From positions 1-16,382 of the forward strand of contig DYYI01000073.1 in the NCBI GenBank assembly GCA_020741755.1: 16,382 nucleotides of DNA, in the 5' to 3' direction. The position numbers and the translations under genes are program-made. Positions 14,815 to 16,382 of the stretch are shown here, piece after piece. This stretch comes from Aliicoccus persicus_A (lineage in GTDB: Bacteria; Bacillota; Bacilli; Staphylococcales; Salinicoccaceae). A model generated the notes under the pieces. It had not been told where the DNA came from. It made no database searches and saw only the letters and a list, made by a program, of their open reading frames with translations. Each line of letters begins with the position of its first letter. Within the stretch, counting starts at the first letter, position 1.

Positions 14815-14844
14815 ATTATACACGACGTGCCACGAAATCGACAA
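14815..14844 (-). promoter_or_regulatory. Candidate promoter of queCDEF
   Basis: A perfect TATAAT on the minus strand (14820-14815) with TTGTCG (14844-14839) 18 bp upstream. Transcription would start about 14 nt before the aptamer, as expected for this riboswitch. Confidence 0.65.
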
Positions 14845-14854
14845 TACTGCACTG

Positions 14855-14887
14855 TTCAAACCATTCGTGATTTTGATATAATATAAT
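14855..14887 (+). promoter_or_regulatory. Candidate promoter of trhO
   Basis: Two overlapping TATAAT boxes (14877-14882 and 14882-14887). TTCAAA lies 16 bp upstream of the first. It is back-to-back with the queC promoter, with about 10 bp between the -35 elements. Confidence 0.55.
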
Positions 14888-14905
14888 AACTGTGCGTAAG
14901 CATAG

Positions 14906-14939
14906 CTATCAGGGTTATCCTGCAAATAATTATTGATAG
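14906..14939 (+). promoter_or_regulatory. Possible structured trhO leader
   Basis: CTATCA (14906-14911) can pair with TGATAG (14934-14939), next to the ribosome binding site AGGTGG. CAGG-GTTAT-CCTG (14910-14922) forms a competing hairpin that shares bases 14910-14911. Both stems are short; a regulatory role is speculative. Confidence 0.25.
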
Positions 14940-14949
14940 GTGGAAAAAA

Positions 14950-15972
14950 ATGAAATATCGCGTATTATTGTATTATTATTACACAACGATCGAAGATCCA
15001 GTTGAATTCTCAGCTGAACATTTAGATTTGTGTAAAGAGATCGGTTTGAAAGGCCGTATCTTAGTCGCAAACGAAGGCATCAATGGTACCGTGTCAGGTA
15101 CGATTGAACAGACAAACGAATATGCTGAATACATGAAGAATCATCCATTATTCGAAGGCATCGTATTTAAAGTGGATGAGTCAGACACACACGCATTCAA
15201 AAAGATGCATGTGAGACCACGACCAGAACTTGTAAACTTAAGTTTAGAAGATGATGTGAATCCACATGAAATAACTGGTGAGTATTTATCACCTAAAGAA
15301 TTCATGGAACAAATGCAAGATGAGAACACTATCGTACTTGACGTTCGTAATGATTATGAATATGAAGTTGGACATTTCCGTGGTGCGATAAAACCCGATG
15401 TAGAAACATTCCGTGATACACCAGATTGGGTAAGAGAAAATCGTCACCTGTTTGAAGGCAAGAAAGTATTGACGTATTGCACAGGTGGAATTCGCTGTGA
15501 AAAATTCTCAGGCTGGTTAAAGCGTGAAGGATTTGAGGACGTCGGACAACTCCATGGTGGGATTGCTACATATGGTAAAGATCCAGAAACAAAAGGACAG
15601 CTGTGGGATGGTATGATGTACGTCTTTGATGAACGTTTGACAGTTCCGATTAACCAAGTAGAACATACCGTTGTGGGTAAAGACCATTACGACGGAACAC
15701 CATGTGAACGCTACATTAATTGTTGTAATCCAGAGTGTAATGCACAGTTACTTGCATCTGAAGAAAACCAAGCCTACCATTTAGGTGGATGTTCATTAGA
15801 ATGTGCTGCGCACGGACGCAACAGATACATTGTTGATCATGAGTTACCAAATGAATTCGTAAAAGAACGATTAGAAACTTTGAGAAATTCAGAATTCGCT
15901 GAGCGAGAAATGCTCGGTAGTTATAAAGGGCGCGGGCGCGAAGCGAAAGCGCGTCATGAGAGTGCGCAATAA
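14950..15972 (+). CDS. trhO: tRNA uridine(34) hydroxylase TrhO (rhodanese family)
   Basis: A 340-aa protein with an N-terminal acylphosphatase-like region (KGRILVANEGINGTVSG), a central rhodanese domain about 112-215, and a Cys-rich C-terminal segment. Active-site Cys177 sits in the loop CTGGIRCEK (177-185), with Cys183 also present. Cys252, 258, 259, 263, 281 and 285 may bind metal, as in family members. TrhO (E. coli YceA, B. subtilis YbfQ) adds oxygen to U34 of tRNAs, giving 5-hydroxyuridine, the base for mo5U and cmo5U. The ribosome binding site is AGGTGG, 7 nt before the ATG. The C-terminal 20 residues are basic (GRGREAKAR). It diverges from queC and ends at a strong terminator, so it is probably monocistronic. 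Confidence 0.95.
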   Translation: MKYRVLLYYYYTTIEDPVEFSAEHLDLCKEIGLKGRILVANEGINGTVSGTIEQTNEYAEYMKNHPLFEGIVFKVDESDTHAFKKMHVRPRPELVNLSLEDDVNPHEITGEYLSPKEFMEQMQDENTIVLDVRNDYEYEVGHFRGAIKPDVETFRDTPDWVRENRHLFEGKKVLTYCTGGIRCEKFSGWLKREGFEDVGQLHGGIATYGKDPETKGQLWDGMMYVFDERLTVPINQVEHTVVGKDHYDGTPCERYINCCNPECNAQLLASEENQAYHLGGCSLECAAHGRNRYIVDHELPNEFVKERLETLRNSEFAEREMLGSYKGRGREAKARHESAQ

Positions 15973-15996
15973 ATTGATTTAGTGATTTTATATGAG

Positions 15997-16036
15997 GAAC
16001 CCCCAAAAGTCTTGGACTTTTGCGGGGTTCTTTTTT
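15997..16036 (+). terminator. Rho-independent terminator of trhO
   Basis: GAACCCC pairs with GGGGTTC (15997-16003 with 16024-16030). An inner AAAAGTC/GACTTTT stem (16005-16011 with 16015-16021) closes a TTG loop. Six T residues follow. It lies 25 bp after the stop. Confidence 0.93.
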
Positions 16037-16063
16037 GTGTTGGAACTTTCTTGAGCTGCTGGA

Positions 16064-16201
16064 TGCTACTTCAACACGTTTTTTTCGCCTGAAGTAGCAG
16101 GAATAATCAAAAGCTGCTACTTCACCATATTTTTTGAGCCCGAAGTAGCAGGTATTTTCAAAAGGTGCTACTTCATGTTCATTTTCGACCTTGAAGTAGC
16201 A
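16064..16201. repeat. Hairpin repeat family A: three units, 51-bp period
   Basis: Left arms TGCTACTTCA start at 16064, 16115 and 16166. Right arms TGAAGTAGCA (CGAAGTAGCA in the second) start at 16090, 16141 and 16192, each followed by GG. Loops are exactly 16 nt and T-rich. The spacers between hairpins are exactly 15 nt. Units 1 and 3 have perfect 10-bp stems; unit 2 has one mismatch at the loop end. Confidence 0.95.
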
Positions 16202-16220
16202 GGCAAGAGAATATGACCTA

Positions 16221-16245
16221 ATTCTAGAGATAACAATATTCTAGA
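16221..16245. repeat. Paired ATTCTAGA palindromes between hairpin families
   Basis: ATTCTAGA occurs at 16221-16228 and again at 16238-16245, each containing the palindrome TCTAGA. They lie inside the 55-bp stretch separating family A from family B, which is 40 bp longer than the usual 15-nt spacer. Confidence 0.6.
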
Positions 16246-16256
16246 AAAATCCAGCC

Positions 16257-16343
16257 TGGCAATTCAAGTCATTTTTTTATCTCGAATTGGCAGGTAAAAG
16301 AGATTATTGCCAATTCAGGCCAATTTTTCTCTCTGATTTGGCA
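16257..16343. repeat. Hairpin repeat family B: two units, 51-bp period
   Basis: Left arms TGGCAATTCA (16257) and TGCCAATTCA (16308); right arms CGAATTGGCA (16283) and TGATTTGGCA (16334), followed by GG or GA. Loops are again 16 nt and T-rich, and the inter-hairpin spacer is 15 nt. Stems pair at 8 and 9 of 10 positions. It has the same architecture as family A with a changed stem sequence. The remaining bases to 16382 show no further arm at the expected offset. Confidence 0.85.
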
Positions 16344-16382
16344 GACGAACCAATAAGCATTTGGAAAAATTTATCTCGTGCT

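Noticed and set aside
14700..14830. T-box leader
   Set aside because: The leader is too short and matches the preQ1-I aptamer instead; no T-box motif is present.
15716..16006. 96-aa minus-strand frame overlapping the end of trhO
   Set aside because: It is antisense to the conserved Cys-rich part of TrhO, with no recognisable domain or ribosome binding site.
16064..16343. CRISPR array or tandem terminators
   Set aside because: The sequence between arms is a conserved-length loop and a 15-nt spacer, too short for CRISPR spacers. The hairpins have 16-nt loops and no T run after the stem, unlike intrinsic terminators.

Overview
The window looks like a chromosomal segment from a low-G+C Gram-positive coccus of the Staphylococcaceae. 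The evidence is the AT-rich composition, strong AGGAGG-type ribosome binding sites, a secreted LysM-CHAP peptidoglycan hydrolase behind a WalR-type box, a YeeI-type YebC, a queCDEF operon under a preQ1 riboswitch, and trhO. I cannot fix the genus; a non-aureus genus such as Jeotgalicoccus, Salinicoccus or Macrococcus is a guess from general appearance. No transposase, integrase, phage gene, cas gene, rRNA or tRNA was seen.

Layout, left to right. (1) 1-205: a G+C-rich 41-bp tandem repeat that enters from outside the window. (2) 325-4486, minus strand: yebC, a DUF402 gene, a LysR regulator, a SET-like sugar-efflux MFS gene, a DUF456 membrane gene and a small lipoprotein gene. They are closely spaced and end at one terminator (249-293). 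(3) 4487-4784: divergent intergenic region with a consensus WalR box, then a 517-aa LysM3-CHAP cell-wall hydrolase on the plus strand. (4) 6507-9123, minus strand: GNAT acetyltransferase, DHA1 MFS transporter (TTG start) and a Rossmann-fold protein, probably one operon. A small two-helix membrane protein diverges from it (9219-9503). (5) 9643-12318, minus strand: PadR repressor, a HAAS/DUF4097 beta-repeat protein and a DHA3 MFS exporter, behind a dyad-rich probable PadR operator. (6) 12437-14699, minus strand: queC-queD-queE-queF, the complete GTP-to-preQ0-to-preQ1 route except for the first enzyme (GTP cyclohydrolase I). It sits behind a preQ1-I riboswitch with a terminator and an antiterminator. 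(7) 14950-15972, plus strand: trhO (tRNA U34 hydroxylation), diverging from queC, so two wobble-base modification systems share one intergenic region. (8) 16064-16343: a 51-bp-period array of hairpins.

Most of the window is ordinary core and accessory gene content. The most unusual signal is the right-edge array. Five hairpins each have 10-nt arms and exactly 16 nt of T-rich loop, and adjacent units repeat every 51 bp. The stem sequence changes between two families at two base pairs, with compensatory changes on both arms. This points to selection for, or a copying mechanism based on, the folded structure and not just the primary sequence. Three MFS exporters of three different families (SET, DHA1, DHA3), each in its own transcription unit, also stand out.
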